Notes: generated by a model from the letters alone, not told the origin. Positions 1 to 14,700 are shown, counted from the stretch's first letter. The stretch: DNA of 64,000 nucleotides from Trissonchulus latispiculum (GCA_030248195.1 JASAND010030469.1:1-64000); one strand, 5' to 3'. Numbers and translations: made by a program.

Positions 1-223
1 ATGCCTCTTTCAAGGATAGTTTGAATAATTTTGAGCTACACAGCAGCTCATTTCTTGTCCAATTTGCCATTAATTTAGGTAGTAGATAGTCATAATGCAA
101 GAATGATTCAAGACTCATATATTTTTTGGTTCAAGAAATATACATACGTAATTACGAGCAAGTGGCACGTTTGGAAAAGACTGTAATATGTACTGAGCAA
201 ATCGGCCCCGGCAGCCCCGCGGG

Positions 224-312
224 CCGTGTAACAGGGCTGAGGCCCAAAATCAGAGGGGCCAGGCGTATAAAAAACTATGAGGGGCGGCCTGGAGCCTGGA
301 CCCGTTACACGG
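224..312. repeat. Imperfect 90-bp palindrome
   Basis: The ends CCGTGTAACAGGG and CCCGTTACACGG are complementary apart from one extra base. The interior (GGCCC, GGGGCC, GGGCGGCC) is GC-rich in an AT-rich setting. It could be a small foldback element. No target-site duplication was recognised. Confidence 0.45.
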
Positions 313-2151
313 AGCAACCCTGCATGCATACCATAGCCAAGTTTACTAGCTTATACTTTATGTACCTTTTGGTAATATTTTATATCCACCTTAACCTAAC
401 AGCAAGATACACTTCGCGAGGAAGTAGAATAGTAACAAATTAAGTTTATGTTCTGAATAAACGAATTGACCGCCCATGACGTGTATAATATGCATAGTTA
501 TAAAATAGAAATATATTATCGATGTCACTGCATTTATAGCTATGTTTATTTTATGTAAACTCCGATCTTTCAGTTATTTCAAATTGATTAAATTATTTCG
601 TTATATACTGTGGAAATAATGCTGAAAAATCATGACAATATTCACTACATATGACCGCTCCACTATGTAGGTACATCTTTTTATTTACATGAACTGCAAA
701 AGCGTGTAATTGCACTATATATGCAGTTACCAACCATTGAGCCAAATGCCATATGCAGAATTCAAGCTGTAACTTCAGAGTTTTGGTTCAAATCATCGTA
801 ATAAATCCTCCACGTTTACTAATTCCTGGACGTAACCTTCTGAAGTTTCAGAAAATAGCCTACATAAATTCTCGATACTTTCAAAAACCACATAACTTAT
901 TGAAGTATTACGAAAATGGTGTATGATATTTGCCCTGTTCGAAGTTCGCTTCGTACCTGTGTCAGACCCTAAATGAAGTATTGGGGAGATAGATGCGTAC
1001 CATGGATACGAACCCTGGCTCTGTACTTAAGTTTCTAATTAAGTAAAGGCAGTGCCATCCCTCACTTTATGTATTACATAATAAACAGAAGGACACACCT
1101 TCAGGGAAATAGTGCTAAGGTACTATTTCAGCTGATTTAATGCATAATTTAGTGAGAGACAAATTGCAGTGCTGTTCCTTTGCATGGAACCAATTATATC
1201 CCACTAATGAATGTAAAATTAGAGAGAGAGAAAAGCAGACCCAATTGCAGGGTCCGTCCAGCTAAATATGGGGGAGCGTACAGTCCCTTGGAGTATTACC
1301 TAGAAACTTTAATTATACATACATGAGCTGACATTTAAGCTTTACTTATATATTCAATGCTAACGTCATTAGGTTCGTACTGAGCCGTGAGCCCTTTTCT
1401 TCCTACATTGCATAACTTTGTATGATTAATCAATAGATATATACTGACTTTATTTACTTATATACAAGTAAATCAATTAAAAGATAATCAACTGTTATTT
1501 TTTGACAGTTTCTTCTAGACCAATCTGATGTTATGTAATCAAATTTGATGTTTTAAATAGACCAGCCAGCCAAAGGAGTTGATATAGGAAGGAGACACTT
1601 TGCGAGGGAGGATCCGCTTGAATTCTCTGGAGCAATCTAGGCAATCAAATCACTCGGAATAATTTGGAAAAAAATGTGAAAATACATATGTTGGGTGCTA
1701 CACCAGAAGAACACGTTTTGAGAAATTTGCATTGCAGTCTTGCCTTGTCACCTATACGCTTAAAACATTTTGATGCCAAGCCAAGAGTAATACGGTTTAC
1801 TCCTATAGTCAGAGGACACCGTCCTCCACAGAACCAACATTCTAGCTTTGGTGTCCGAACTCATTAAATTTAGTTTTAGTTCACCGTAGCTCGTTTAATG
1901 CAACTCGTTGAACTTACGGCTGGCTTGGCCACAAAAACCCCAAACCAAAAATAAAATGTACAATGCTGTGGTCTTATAGCGAAGTTGGTCTTGGAGTCAT
2001 TGAGAAATTAGTTTGAGCTACATATACATGCCCGCGAAAAGGCCAAGTGTACTGAGCTCTTTGTGAATTTCTACTATTGTAATGAATAATAGAAGATAAT
2101 AAACGAAAGATAGAAGGATGCCACTACAGCACCGCCGACCCGAAAATTTGG

Positions 2152-2223
2152 ACCTGAGGTGGTGATCGAACTCACAACTTTCGGCTAATTAGGCCAGCCC
2201 TCTACCGATTGAGCCACCCAGGC
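2152..2223 (-). repeat. tRNA-like sequence (SINE head or tRNA pseudogene)
   Basis: Read on the minus strand, a 7-bp acceptor-like stem (GCCTGGG with CTCAGGT, with G-T pairs) encloses an A-box-like TGGCTCAATCGGTAGAG, an anticodon-like arm and a T-arm (GTGA-GTTCGA-TCAC). The arms have mismatches and the variable region is irregular, so a working tRNA is unlikely. A pol III-derived SINE head or tRNA pseudogene fits better. Confidence 0.5.
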
Positions 2224-4626
2224 ACAAACGAACCAAGTTTAAATTTGAATCCGTTCCCAAACTGTAGTGACATGTTTTTGAATAGGCATAGAGCCCTGCC
2301 AAAGACACACACCCCGCGAGACAAGCTCAAGTGGACAGGTGATCTTATCCAGATTACTCCGACCCCCCCCCAGTGCTAAAACTTTTAAAACTTGACAAAT
2401 CTAGCTGAAATTTGGTATAGGCACATTTCGAACCAAGTTGAGTTCAAATATCGTAAAACTTTCCCATTTCACGGAATTCGATTTTGTTCGATTCGCAAGG
2501 AGGACCAAGGATAACCAAGAACTTTTGGTCTTCAATTTTGCTTTTTTCCAGTGAAAGTTGTATTTAGGGATTTTCTGGGTTGCTGAACGAACACGAATCT
2601 AAAGATCGTTTTTCGATTCAGCTTCTTCTTAGCTCAGTATAAGCTTACAACTTAAGCTTTCAACATAAGGTCCCATATCTGGAAAAGCACTGTGGGTTTG
2701 TCTATAGACTACAATTTCTGAAGACTACAATTTCTGAATTCTGATTTTTTGACTGAATTCTTGAAATCAGAGACATCTTTGATTTACAATTTTTAAACGA
2801 AAATCGACTATTTTTGCACTAAAACTAAATGTCAGAGCAGAGCACATACGTAACTTTACTCAAAGGACCTTTAAACATACACAGTCACTCCTAAAAATAA
2901 ATAATGCTCTAAGCAAAATATATACAAATATCGTCCTATATAAATTTGAGTTTGTTGAATTTCAACTCATTACTAAATCAATATTTGGTGCCAACCTGCT
3001 TGGACTTTTCGCGAAAAGACCGCAATGGTCTTTTAGCTAAAACGAACAATTTTGAAGAAAAAACCACGACATATATATTGCCAATACAAAATTTCAAAAC
3101 TACGAATATCTTTTTGAAATATTATTTTTGTATACATAATTGCATTAATGTATATATCCTGATTCCTGAAGCGGATAAAGTAGTTGTAGCACTGTTTGCT
3201 TTGTTCACAGAAGCCTCTGAGCTGATCTGCTCATTAGAACACTCGTAGCGGATTTGCTCACCTGGAGTGTGCGCACGATAAGCTTAAATTAGTTACATAG
3301 TTAACCAAACCAAACCACAAATAAATTAGATATTTAACTTACAGAAACTCGTGCAATAAACAGAACTATAACGACAAAACCCTTTTCGAAATCCAATTAT
3401 CGGCAGAAAAATTGCATGAAGACCTCCCCGTAAACAGTAATTAAGTTGGAGCTTTACCATAATGTAAAGCTGCACTTTAAGTAGAACTAACTAGTTAAGA
3501 CTAAGAAGTTTCATGTTGTTTCCTAGCAATCAAGCAATTTTATCTTAATACCCTAATTGTGAAGACCTGCCTAAGCGCAGGACATGCTACGTAGTATATG
3601 TGTATACTTGCACCATATACTTTTACACCTGAGCATAGTAGGACAGGATGGGGTTCATTGCAGATGTTTTGAAAACGATCTGCAATGTTCCTAAGATTTT
3701 TCTCTTCATTTATTAGTCACATAAACATGATGAATATTATCAATGAACGTTGTGATTAGATGTGGGAATGGCAGCAATTTCTGGACACTGAAAAATTTGT
3801 ATATAAGTACCACTTATGCGCTCTGCGTCTGCATACTATTGCAATATGAAATTTTTCGAGTTCCACACAAGCGAAAACTTCAGCTTTTCGCACTCTTCAA
3901 TTAGAATTTTAAAATTAGAAATAAAATTCAATGAATCGATAGGTCAGGCGAAAACTGCTAATGCTAAATTAGCTTATTTGCCGCTAAAAGCACGTTTCCA
4001 ATCACGGTGTAGATGAATTAGTTTGGAACCATGGAAGTGGTTATGCCACGAATTGAAATAAAACTTATATGTTCGAAAAGCCAGCTAAGCTAGCGTATGC
4101 CACACAAATGTGTTCAGGGTTTTGAAAAAAGAGTGAACTCGATATGAGCTTGATTTTCTTTCTTTTAATTACTGCTTATCTGCAATGCACAAGAATTGAC
4201 AAATTATAATATTACCATAAAATTCATGTTCAATAGTAAGAAAAATCAAATCTTTTAACAGATCTTACAGCTCACTTATGAAACGCCTATAGTAGTTCCA
4301 GCATTCGTATCCAATTCAACTGCTACATTCAAAGTCAAAACATAAGTGATAGGTTTCTGGAACTTTTAGAAGTTTTCAACTTTCAGTGTTTTTCTGCCAC
4401 TGTTGGGCTATTTTGGTGTTTATGTAAAATTTCAGCCTAAAATCTCTTGAGACATCTGACTTTTCATTTTCCTTTCTTAAATCCTCAATATATTCTGATC
4501 CATTGTTGGTAACAAAACTTTAATACTTTCGATAATTCAGCCGCTTCAATTTGATTCTATTAAAAATTAAACATTAGCCGCATAATTTTATTCACGTCAC
4601 GGTTCATAAAAGCTGATTCTTGTAGG

Positions 4627-5268
4627 CAAGAGTTTATAATACCAAGAGTAAGACACTCATCTCTTCCTAATAGGATAAGCTTGCAATATGATCGAAAAAG
4701 TAACGCCGAAATCTAGGGGGGGCTTCTCAGCATGTAAGCATACAACGCTGACATTTTTTAAAAACGGGCGTTTTCGACAAATTAAATACCATAACAAAGC
4801 TGGGAAAATCATGTAGCAATAATTTTTATATCATGTTGCGTAGAACGAGATCTTTTTAACGATATAAAAATTATATAGTTCGGTTTAGATAATCTCTTAC
4901 AAAACCGGCAATAAAGCATCCTTGCCACGACAATTCTGGGAATTTCATGATTTCTTAGAAATGCCTTACGTTGTTGCTGAATTTATGAGGGATTGCCTAG
5001 ACCAAACTATATAATTTTTTTATATAGTTAAAAAGATCTCGTTTTACGCAACATAATGATATAAAAATTATTGCTGTACGATTTTCCTGGCTAAGTTATA
5101 GTATTTAAATTGGCGAAATCGCCCGTTTGTGAAAAATTTCAGTGTAGGATGTTTACACGCTGAGAATCCCCCCCCCCCCGAGATTTCGGCTTTAATGTGT
5201 CGAGCATCTCGCAAGCTTATTCTATTAGGAAGAGCTGAGTGTCTTACTCTTGGTATTATAAACTCTTG
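4627..5268. mobile_element. MITE, CAAGAGT family, 7-bp TSD
   Basis: The two halves are inverted copies over roughly 250 bp each (for example AAGAGTAAGACACTCA near 4640 and its complement near 5240). The termini are CAAGAGTTTATAAT and its complement. The element is flanked by TTGTAGG at 4620-4626 and 5269-5275, a 7-bp target-site duplication. It has no ORF and so is non-autonomous. The terminal CAAGAGT recurs in the elements at 13931, 14341, 15711 and 40845. A 7-bp TSD with a CA terminus would suit the P superfamily, but no transposase is present to confirm this. Confidence 0.8.
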
Positions 5269-5882
5269 TTGTAGGTAATATTAGGCCACATTTAATCAAG
5301 AAATCCTCAGTAAATTATTAAGCACTAGCAAGTTCATTAGCATGGGAAGGTTCGAGACAGCATTGGTTAGTTTGTCACTTTTTAATAAAATGGGCTATAT
5401 GAATTTGTGATTCAGGCTAAACACCAAAGGGGTGAGGGGATCAAAACTAAGTGTGGTATTGCAATACCCTGCATTCAAAGTCTTGGAATGCATGGTATGT
5501 TAGCAGACATGTGCAGGGGGGGGGGGGGGGGGTTGTGCGGGGTGAGCCGGCGGCCTGGAAAACTGGATTTTTCCGGTTTTTTGCCCACAAAGCCGGAAAA
5601 TCCGGATTCTGGGGGGAGGGTGTGAGAGATCCCTCTGGATGGGTGAGGTAGGTCTGGGGGGTGTGTGTGAAAACCCCCCAAACCCCCAAGCACATGTATG
5701 TGTTAGCGAAAATAGTTTCGAAATTAGCTTCAGTTGTAATAAATTACGTCATGGCTCCATACTCTCTTAATAATGTATAATACATATATAAATTCTATTA
5801 TATATATTCAATATATACATATTAGAAGAATGTAAATCCTAGGTATACTTTCAGAAGTGCCCAATTTTACTCATCTGTCCGT

Positions 5883-5884
<2 letters not shown>

Positions 5885-5928
<44 letters not shown>
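5885..5928. repeat. (TA)n microsatellite
   Basis: An uninterrupted TA dinucleotide run of about 22 units. Similar runs occur near 34147-34186 and 36050-36094, and a (CA)n run lies near 35968-35996. Confidence 0.95.
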
Positions 5929-5931
<3 letters not shown>

Positions 5932-7080
5932 TTTTACATACAAGTATATATACATATTACATATATGATATTTTATGATTTCGGTTACCGGCACAATCCA
6001 GTACATATAAGAACCGGCCAGATCCAGACAGACGAATCTTAATTTCTGTTTTTTCTGAATTTTTCTAATCAGATTCTATCCTGCAGCATTTCTAGGCCTC
6101 ATTTTCTCTTCCCATCTGTTATTTACTTTTTAAAATTGTTGCTCTAATTTGGAATTGTTTACTCATTAGGACGAAGGAAAGAAATAAGAGGAGAGAAAAG
6201 GACGCCTAGAAGAACCTGGAATTAAATAAAGATCCCCAGCCTATGAGCCTATGAACTGGAATAGATTGCAGGAAATAATTTTGTTAAGCACTGAAGTTTT
6301 TTAGGAGAACCTTAATTTGATCTCCGAATTATCTTAGTGGAGTGCTTCAGAACTTCAGAATTAGTGGACGTGTATTTTAACAGTATTACATTGTGTATGT
6401 AAGTTGGAGTATTATGTAGGCTTCCGCATTAACTTCGCCCTTTATTTTCATTGTGTAGGCTGTTTTTCGTAAGTTGATAAAAGATATTAATAAATTATTA
6501 ACAACAATAGGGGCTGACGTAATTCAGTGAAAAGACAAAAACTTCAGACTTTACAGGATCATGAAAATATTTTTGACAGACTGTGCTAAAGCTCAACATA
6601 AACTTAATCTCAATCTCACATTAGTGATATAAATATAAAGAGCTTTTTAAGGGAGGTCTTGAAGAAATGTTTTTCAAAATCTAGCGCAAACTTCCGTTTT
6701 GCCAGAATTCAGGTTCCTTAGAAAATATGCAGCATCTGAACTGAATCTGTTTGTTTTCATCCTATAGTCCATTTAACAGAGGCAATAAAATAATATACTA
6801 ACCAGGTTGTACTGAAACGACCAAAGAACAAGTAGACTTTTGGTTCAGGTCAAATGTCGCAGGTTCTTGTCATCGAGAGCTAGCAAAAATAGATTTTGAA
6901 ACTGATTTTTATCCTGACTTTTGAATCTTTCTCATCCTCATTCCTCCACTTATTCAAAGCTTTCTCATTTTAGTGGCCAGAGTGCATTGGCTAAGGTGGT
7001 ACACCCTAGGCATAACTGAGGCACAAACAATCAAGTATTTAAACACAGTAGAATTAAACTATGGAGGTGACTAAAACCAG

Positions 7081-7570
7081 AATCGGGATCAGGATCAGGA
7101 TCAGGATCGGGTGTCTAAAAACAGGACGGCTTGTAACTTCAGGATCTGCTTCCGAATCCGCTTGTTTCAGGATTCGACTTAGGAGTGGATCCTGAGATCA
7201 AGAAATTTCAAGCCGATCCTGAAGTTACAAGCCGATACTGAAATGGATTCTGATTTTATACACCCGATCCTGAACCATGGATTCAGCTCTAAGTCAGATC
7301 CTGATGTTATAAGCCGATTCTGAATCAATCCTGAAATTACCTGCCGCTCCTGAAATGGATCCTGATGTTAGACAACCGATCTTGATGTTAGACACCCGAT
7401 CCTAAAGCACCCCTACGTCAAATTCTGAAGTTATAAGCCGATCCTGAAACCGATTCGGAAGTTACAAGCCGATCCTGGAATGGATCCTATTTTTAGACAC
7501 CCGATCCTGAACTCAGGATCCACTCCTAACCCGATCTTGAAGTTTCAAACAGATCCTGACATAGATCCTC
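7081..7570. repeat. Degenerate tandem repeat built on GATCCTGA
   Basis: The motif GATCCTGA and its variants recur about twenty times, alternating with two spacer phrases, AAGTTACAAGCCGATCCTG and TTAGACACCCGATCCTGA. Unit length is irregular (about 20-50 bp). The short frame open across part of it is a by-product of the repeat. Confidence 0.8.
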
Positions 7571-7885
7571 GAAACATTAAGACTGAAATCGCCTGGGACA
7601 TCTCAGTGTGTGCACAAAACATGATGTTACCTATACCTTTAATTTACGCTAAATCAGTCTGAAATTTGTAATATAGAAAACTTCGTTATGTTGATAAGTG
7701 ACCATTTTTTTAGTCTAAATACGTGGTCAAACTGGTTTGACAAATTTTATATTAATAAGAAATCTACACAATTACTAAACTAGTTATAGCTAGCTGGTGC
7801 TCATGTAGCTGCTAACGGAAGGATGAAGCTCCCTACTACTTCTTTACATAACTATATACCTGCTAAGTTGCAGCTTTGTATTAAC

Positions 7886-8206
7886 CAAGAATACATAATA
7901 GACACGTTTTGTGCTATCAGAGCAAAACCTATGCTCTGGACAATATATATGCTAACGGCTGACCCCCCCGCACCTTCCTGCGCATAAATCAGTACGTGAT
8001 CGAAATGGAGGTATGATCACTCGCAACGTATTTAAGTACTTTTTTAGTCCGAACTTAAAAGCAGTGTGTGCTTGTTACTTGCGTCTTCTTCGAGCTTCAT
8101 TTCGCATGAAAAGCAAGCGAACTGGCTTTGTTCAGTGGGGCCTGATTTGCGGATGGTATAGTTTTTGCTCTGATAACAGTATGCCTTGCCTAGGTCCTAG
8201 TACTTG
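7886..8206. mobile_element. Degenerate MITE related to the CAAGAGT family
   Basis: It starts CAAGAATACATAATA and ends TACTTG. It shares TGCTATCAGAGCAAAA (inverted copy TTTTTGCTCTGATAACAG) and GCTAACGGCTGACCCCC with the element at 15711-16066. The ends have decayed and no clear target-site duplication remains. Confidence 0.55.
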
Positions 8207-8759
8207 ATTTTATGTATCGCTCACTGAATAAGGTTTAAAACTTCATCCACAAAGACTTCAGTAAGAATTTCTGTTGTCTAGAGCAATATTGCTACCTACC
8301 CTACATTACAGCGTTTATATAATTCATTTCCAAACGTTCCCAAATTCCTTCACATAATTTTTTAGTCAGGTTTACATCTTGTAATCTTACGACTTTCTTT
8401 CCTGTCTCCATTTTTTCCGTGAGTCAAAAACGGAGCTAATGATAGGAAAGAGGGGCAAAGTTGAATGCCTAATTGTCCCTTAGTGTATCAGAAGGAGGAA
8501 ATGGGACAGGATACTTAAATGCTTGTGGATTTTCTGTTTCAGAGGAATATTAATCAGAAGTGACAGCTCATGAATCAGTAGTCTTGGCGGAAACCGACCC
8601 AGAAAATAAAAACTGGTCAGGCATCAGCGAAGCGTAAGAGAAGGGGGAAAAGAATTTAAGAGGGACACGTGAGAAGAGACAATGTTTTGGTTTTGGTGGA
8701 ACGGAAATTAAATGAATTATTGGTGGAAAGATTATATATCTTTTGTTGGCTAATTTCAG

Positions 8760-11700
8760 TTCTGGAAGGAAAAATCCAAAGACTGTAAAGGACCACAGCT
8801 GGTTCAACACTCAAAGCCTAAAGGCTGAGGGGGATTTATATATAATGCAAAGGTTTTTTCAAGAAGAATATGAGAAAAATATTGGCGGGACAGGAAGCCT
8901 ATCAGAGCGGTCGGAGCTAGTTAGGAGCCATTCTGCTAGAGAGTGTGTTACTAATGCGCCTTGGTGCACGACTAGCACTGGAAAAAGAGGCGGAGCCTAT
9001 TCTAGCTGTGACAATGATTGGCTAGGAGAGGCCTCTGGCTGTCAATCAACACCGAGGGTTGATTACTTGCATCCTAATTATCAGCCTACGACAAAGCAGC
9101 CTCAGAAAAGCGGCTCATTTAGACTTAAACCTAATCACCGTGCTGACGCTTATAGAAAGCGCTCTTGTTCTGAGATTACTGAGGAACCTTTGGACCCTCA
9201 AATTCCACGACCAGCTCGAGTTCAACGCTCCCGAACTACATGTGAATCTCATTTGCCGCCAGTGAAACTTCTGGGAGACCCTGCCCTTCCGGACTGGCCT
9301 AACTCTTCTGGTTCATTCCCACTCAATCTAAGTCAAAACCAGCTTCAGAATGGGGACAAATCTTCCAAACATTTGACAATCCTAAATGGGTCCCCCTATG
9401 AAAGGTCCAAACGTTCGTTGCAACGCTCCTCCTCTGCCCGTCCTAATTTTGACACAGATGACTTTGAACCACCTACAGTTGATTCTCTAAACGAAGATAA
9501 TAGACGCGCTCTGACGCCCAGTCCTAAAATGACACGACGTAGAAACTTTGACGACTACTATGACGAACAGTTTTTGCGGGAACGCCGAAACGATTTTTGT
9601 CGTAAAATTTCGGCAATCGAGCGACCAGTCACCAGAAAACATTCAGCCCGTCTCGAACGCTCCCCGCCTGCCTACTGTGATGAGTATCAACCCCATGAGC
9701 CCCTATTTAGAGAACACTCAAACCCACGTCCCAGACGCGATTTTACCCCTCCTACAAGTGGAAGACCTCATGTTAGACACAATTCGGCTCAAGAACGACC
9801 AATGGCTTATCGAGAATGGCCAGAACAGCGAACTGGTTACAGAAACAGCATACCGAAGGAGCCATACTATAGAGATGTTGAAAACGGAGACTATGTTAGA
9901 GATATCAACTATCGAAATCATGAACCTAGAGACACTATCCCTCCAAAGGAGACGGCTGCGCGTTCTAGACGCAGACTTCCGGCCATACCGAACACTCCGC
10001 CCATAACCCTAACCGTGCCTGAAATAACCACGGTGCCTCCGACGCCCGATGAGGTTAATCTGGGTCGACCTCCAAGGGCTGATCGACCGGAGCCACTGAA
10101 TTTCTCCTCTCAATCTGCGGAGGAAAAACGACAAGCCATGAGACAGCGGCGATGCTTGCCTCAAGAACCGCCCGATTTCAGTCACTCAATTCGGCAGGCC
10201 AGCTTTGAGAAGATCGACCGAGAAACGCCACCAGAATCTCAAACGCCGCCTCCCTATAACCGGCGCTGCAGAGGAGCACCCGGATACCAGCCTTCGCGTC
10301 ATATCTCACAACGTTCCATCATTCACCGACACACCTGCCAAAGACGTGGCTCGGACCAAACCCTGGAGAGTTATGTGGGCACAACCTGTACCTGTGAGTT
10401 CTCTGATGGTGCTGGATCTCAGGCAGGATACAGCACCTCTACAGAGAACCTTGGAAGCAAATCGTCAACGGATGCTGAGGATAATACTGTCCCGGTATCG
10501 CCGATTTCGGTCAGTACGGATGACTGTATTCCTGAAAAATCTCCCTCAGAATCAACCTCCCCTGTACCAGACTCGGAAATTGAACCGGAACCAGAATCAG
10601 CACCCAAACCCGAAATCCGGGCCTGGCCAGAGGTAGAAACACATTCAGGCGGATTTGGTTGTATTAGATTTTCTATACAGTACTTTCCGCTGAGAAAGCG
10701 TCTTAGAGTCTGGATTAACCGAGCTGACAATTTGGGAGGACAATTACGACCGGAGAAAGAATGGAACACTTTTGTCAAGGTTTGTCTGATGCCGGGAAAA
10801 GTTCAAAAGCAGCAGTCACGAGTCGTTAAAAGGAGCCGTGACGCCCTGCTTAATGAGGAATTTTTCTTTGACAATGTGACAAGCCAGGACATTAACGATA
10901 AATACTTGGAAATTAAAGTGTGTCATGCGACGGCGAAAAATCGACACGACGTCATTGGCGAAATCGAAGTTGAACTGAAGGATGTCAATGGGATCATGAC
11001 AAAAAAGGAAATTCGACTGGCACGAGAACTGAAGCCGAAAATATCTAAGGTAAGCCTAACTAACTATTAAGTGACTATATTCTTAATAATATATAATTTA
11101 TTTAGAAATACGTACGTCTTCAGACTGCATATGTATATATGCGTAGCTACGACGTGATATGAAAACATTCTACCAACATAGTGTAGGTAATAAAACCTAA
11201 AATGACTGTCTTTACATTATGACTAATAGTATTCTATCTTAGTTGTCGGGGCAGCCCCAATCCCTGACTTATTCAATTCTTCTTCAATTCTAAATCAATA
11301 AATCATGAAGCCATGATCCTGATTAGTCTCAGAATTTACAAGCAAGAACTCACAAATTTTGTCGTACCTACGAACAGCACATCAACATCGATCCACCGAT
11401 TTGGTCACTTGGCTTGTTTCGCAACAAAAGCCAGGAGTCCGTTTTCAGTTCCTTCTTTCATTGCTTACTCTAGCTGTATCAGATGCCTTTGGCTCCTGTC
11501 CCAGGAACCTCCACTTCTACATAAATTTAAGTACACAAGGACTATACTTAGAGTAGAGCTTCTATTCACACTACTAGGGATGCCTCTATCTTTTTATGTC
11601 AACAAACTTCTCCCGTAATTGAGGAGTTTTATGAGTCAAATTCCAGTTCTGGAAATTTTATCAGGCTCCACGCTTCACTGAACAAACCTTTCCTAGACTC

Positions 11701-14700
11701 TATTAGGTAGACGGACCTTAACTACTATACATTCAAAACATAGAATGGATGAGTAAATGCCACTGAATTGTATATACATTTAGCTATCCAATTTTATTAT
11801 ATTACACAAGCCGGTTTAGGTAAGCACTAAGCACAGTCAGCACTGCACAGAACTATATACGCTATATATTAGCTATATATAGCATAATTCCCGTAAACTG
11901 TCAGTTTCGTTCAGTTAATAGCCTAAAATCTCCGACTCAACAGATACATACATACTTTATGGAACTTACCCATTACTTAATTAACTAAAATCCAGATCAA
12001 CTGCCTCATAGAAACGGTATATACTTTTAAAGTTATACGGTCCAAAATTAACCATTTGATTTTTATCTTTGGTATACATATAGTAAGTCAAAGGGGCGCA
12101 TACACAATTAGCACAACATTAAGTATTAGGCATCCTGGCCAGTATCTGTGGAAATTTCGTATAGCAAAATAACAAATTAAGTGACACCCATGTGTAAAGA
12201 TTTGACTCCGCCGGAAATCGAACCACGGCCCACCCGAACTGCAGTTAGGCGTGCAACCACTACACCACGGAGCCAGGAGAGAAGAGCACATAACTTCTAT
12301 ATCATTGGTGCTCTCTGCACACCTGGGCAGATGATACAATCTTTTGCATTGCAATGTCATCAGCCTATAGAGATGAGCATCTCGGCTCGTCGGGCCGGAC
12401 CGACATCCATCGGTTAGCGGGCCGGAGCGGGCCGAAATGGGCAGGTTCGACTCTAAAAAATGTTGAAAAATCACTAAAATTAACATTACATTTACTCATT
12501 CAGGTTATTTTACAGGAAAATTTAACATTTCTTAGCATAATTTAGCGTTTCCACCATTCACTGAAGCCTTTGAAATATATAATATTGTTAGTTAAATTTC
12601 CGAAATTTTCATTTGGTGGGGCGGGCCGGGCAGAATTTTGTCAGTTTGCGGGCCGGGCCGAAAAATTTTGACACCGAGCAAGATTTTGGAGCGGGCCCTG
12701 CCGGGCTGGGCCGAAAAAATGCTTCCCATGCTTATCTCTCCATTTTGTGGTGACAGAGTCAACTTTCAAACTAAATTAAATCAAATATAAGCGTAATCGA
12801 ACCAATTTTAAGACACTTGACTCATAGCTACAAACTAGAATGCTCTAGGATTTCACACTTCCATTTCACTCCAATTTTACATTTCCAAAAACAACGTAGC
12901 TAATTAGCAGTAACTATTTTCAGAGAGTTGTTATAAACATGCTGATCAATCTTATAGCATCAGTTTGTTACTTACTACCCCTAACTCTATATGTGTCAAC
13001 TAATAAGCTACTACGTATACGTGAGACATTAAGTGCATACGTTAATATTGGTTTTCCTCGTTAAACAAAAGCAATATATTATATGACATTGTCTGTTATA
13101 AAGGGTTAGGAAAGTATGGTACTACGTATGCTTTAATCATTCTCATTTTACAGAAAATCTTTTAAAAGCCACAAAGCTAACAGTAACAATGATTACGTAA
13201 TAACATAGATCATTTTACAGCATTACTGTAGTGACATATTTGAAAAACACACGAAACATAGGAAGTCTATCTTTCTGTTTTCTCCATTTTCACATAAACT
13301 AGAAAGAATCGTCTGAGTGTTTATCATCAAAGATAATTGAGCCAGGCTAGCATTACTTCGACCAGGCTTCAGCAGAATTTCTCAGATTGAGGATCATCAG
13401 AGAAATTTAAGATAATGGCAGGCAAGTCTTTGCGTCATTCTTCATTCTAAGGCAGGTTTCATTTAAATCTGGCTAATTAACCGATTTTCTACTCAGTATG
13501 GCAACTGGCTAGGCAACACTGGAACTATTCTCTCGTTAACAAGGCCTACAAAGCTCCGGATATTAGACGAAAGGCAGCAAATAGCCATATACCTATACCC
13601 TCGTATCTTTCTCTTTCTTTGAGGAAAATATCTTCGCCCTAAAAGCAGCTCTCCTAAGGTGGTCAAATAAGTAAACAGAGTAGGCTTCTTAGAAACGTAT
13701 TCACAACTAAGTTTCTTATCACTGTCAATATACCTATAACATGACACACATCATACCTTTTAAAATTACAGGAAAGAATTACCTATCCAGTAACAGTATA
13801 CTAAAATGATGAATAGAAGTAGCCTGGAGTAACGGCTGCCAAGTACATTACAAAACTTCCTTGTTAAATCTCTCCTAATACAGAAAAATGTTACGTATGT
13901 AGCTAGCAAGGTTTCGATAGTTATTATAAGCAAGAGTACATAATGATAAGAGTATGGCAAGCGTAACATTGTATGCAGTGAAGGCCAAAACTATGCTATG
14001 CGCGCTATCGGCTGACCCCCCTACGGATTGACCCCCTCTCACACCGCCCCTATATGGGAACGTGGTCACAAACGGGGTCGCTCACTGCTTACATAATTAC
14101 ACGTTGAAATTATAGCGGCCCAATTTGGGGAGGGGGTTTAACACTTGCATATAAAAAACATGCTAAGCGAGTGAGTGACCCCCGTTTGGGACCATGTACC
14201 CATATAGGTGCGGTGTGAGAGGGGGTCAATTCGTGGCGGGTGTCAGCCGATAGCGCGCATAGCATAGTTTTGGCCTTCACTGCATAGAGTGCTAGGCTTG
14301 TCATACTCTTATCATGATGTACTCTTGTTATAAGTAAAACCAAGAGTACATAATGATAAGAGTATGACAAGCGTCACACTCTATGCAGTGAAGGGCAAAC
14401 TATGCTATGCGCGCTATGGGCTAGCCCCCCCCCACGAATTTACCCCATCTCACACCGCCCCTATATGGGTACGTGGTCCAAACGGGGGTCGCACTCTGCT
14501 TTGCATAATTACACGCTGAAATTAACAGGGGCCCAATTTGGGGAGGGGGTTTAAGCGTGTATGTTTAACACTTGTATGTAGAAAACATGCTAAGCGAGTG
14601 AGCGACTCCCGTTCGGAACTATGTACCCATAAAGGAGCGGTGTGAGAGGGGGTCAATTCGTGGGGGGGTCAGCCGATAGCGCGCATAGCATAGTTTTGCC

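Larger units (their letters stand above)
1..8759. other. Gene-poor stretch upstream of the C2 gene
   Basis: No convincing coding exon was found here. The stretch is AT-rich and holds an imperfect palindrome near 224-312, a tRNA-like sequence (2152-2223), a MITE with long inverted repeats (4627-5268), a poly-G run near 5517, a TA microsatellite (about 5885-5928), a GATCCTGA-type repeat (7081-7570) and a degenerate MITE (about 7886-8206). Upstream exons of the C2 gene must lie here or beyond the left edge, because its first visible exon opens with a splice acceptor. A frame open at 1622-1867, followed by AATAAA near 1951, could be a terminal exon of another gene, but I do not recognise it. Confidence 0.5.

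Noticed and set aside
1622..1867. Open frame of about 80 codons followed by AATAAA
   Set aside because: It has a plausible composition for a terminal exon but no motif, no clear acceptor and no recognised family, so it is not listed as a gene.
5447..5695. Overlapping ORFs on both strands near the poly-G run
   Set aside because: Several frames are open at once because of G/C-rich low-complexity sequence; none has a motif.
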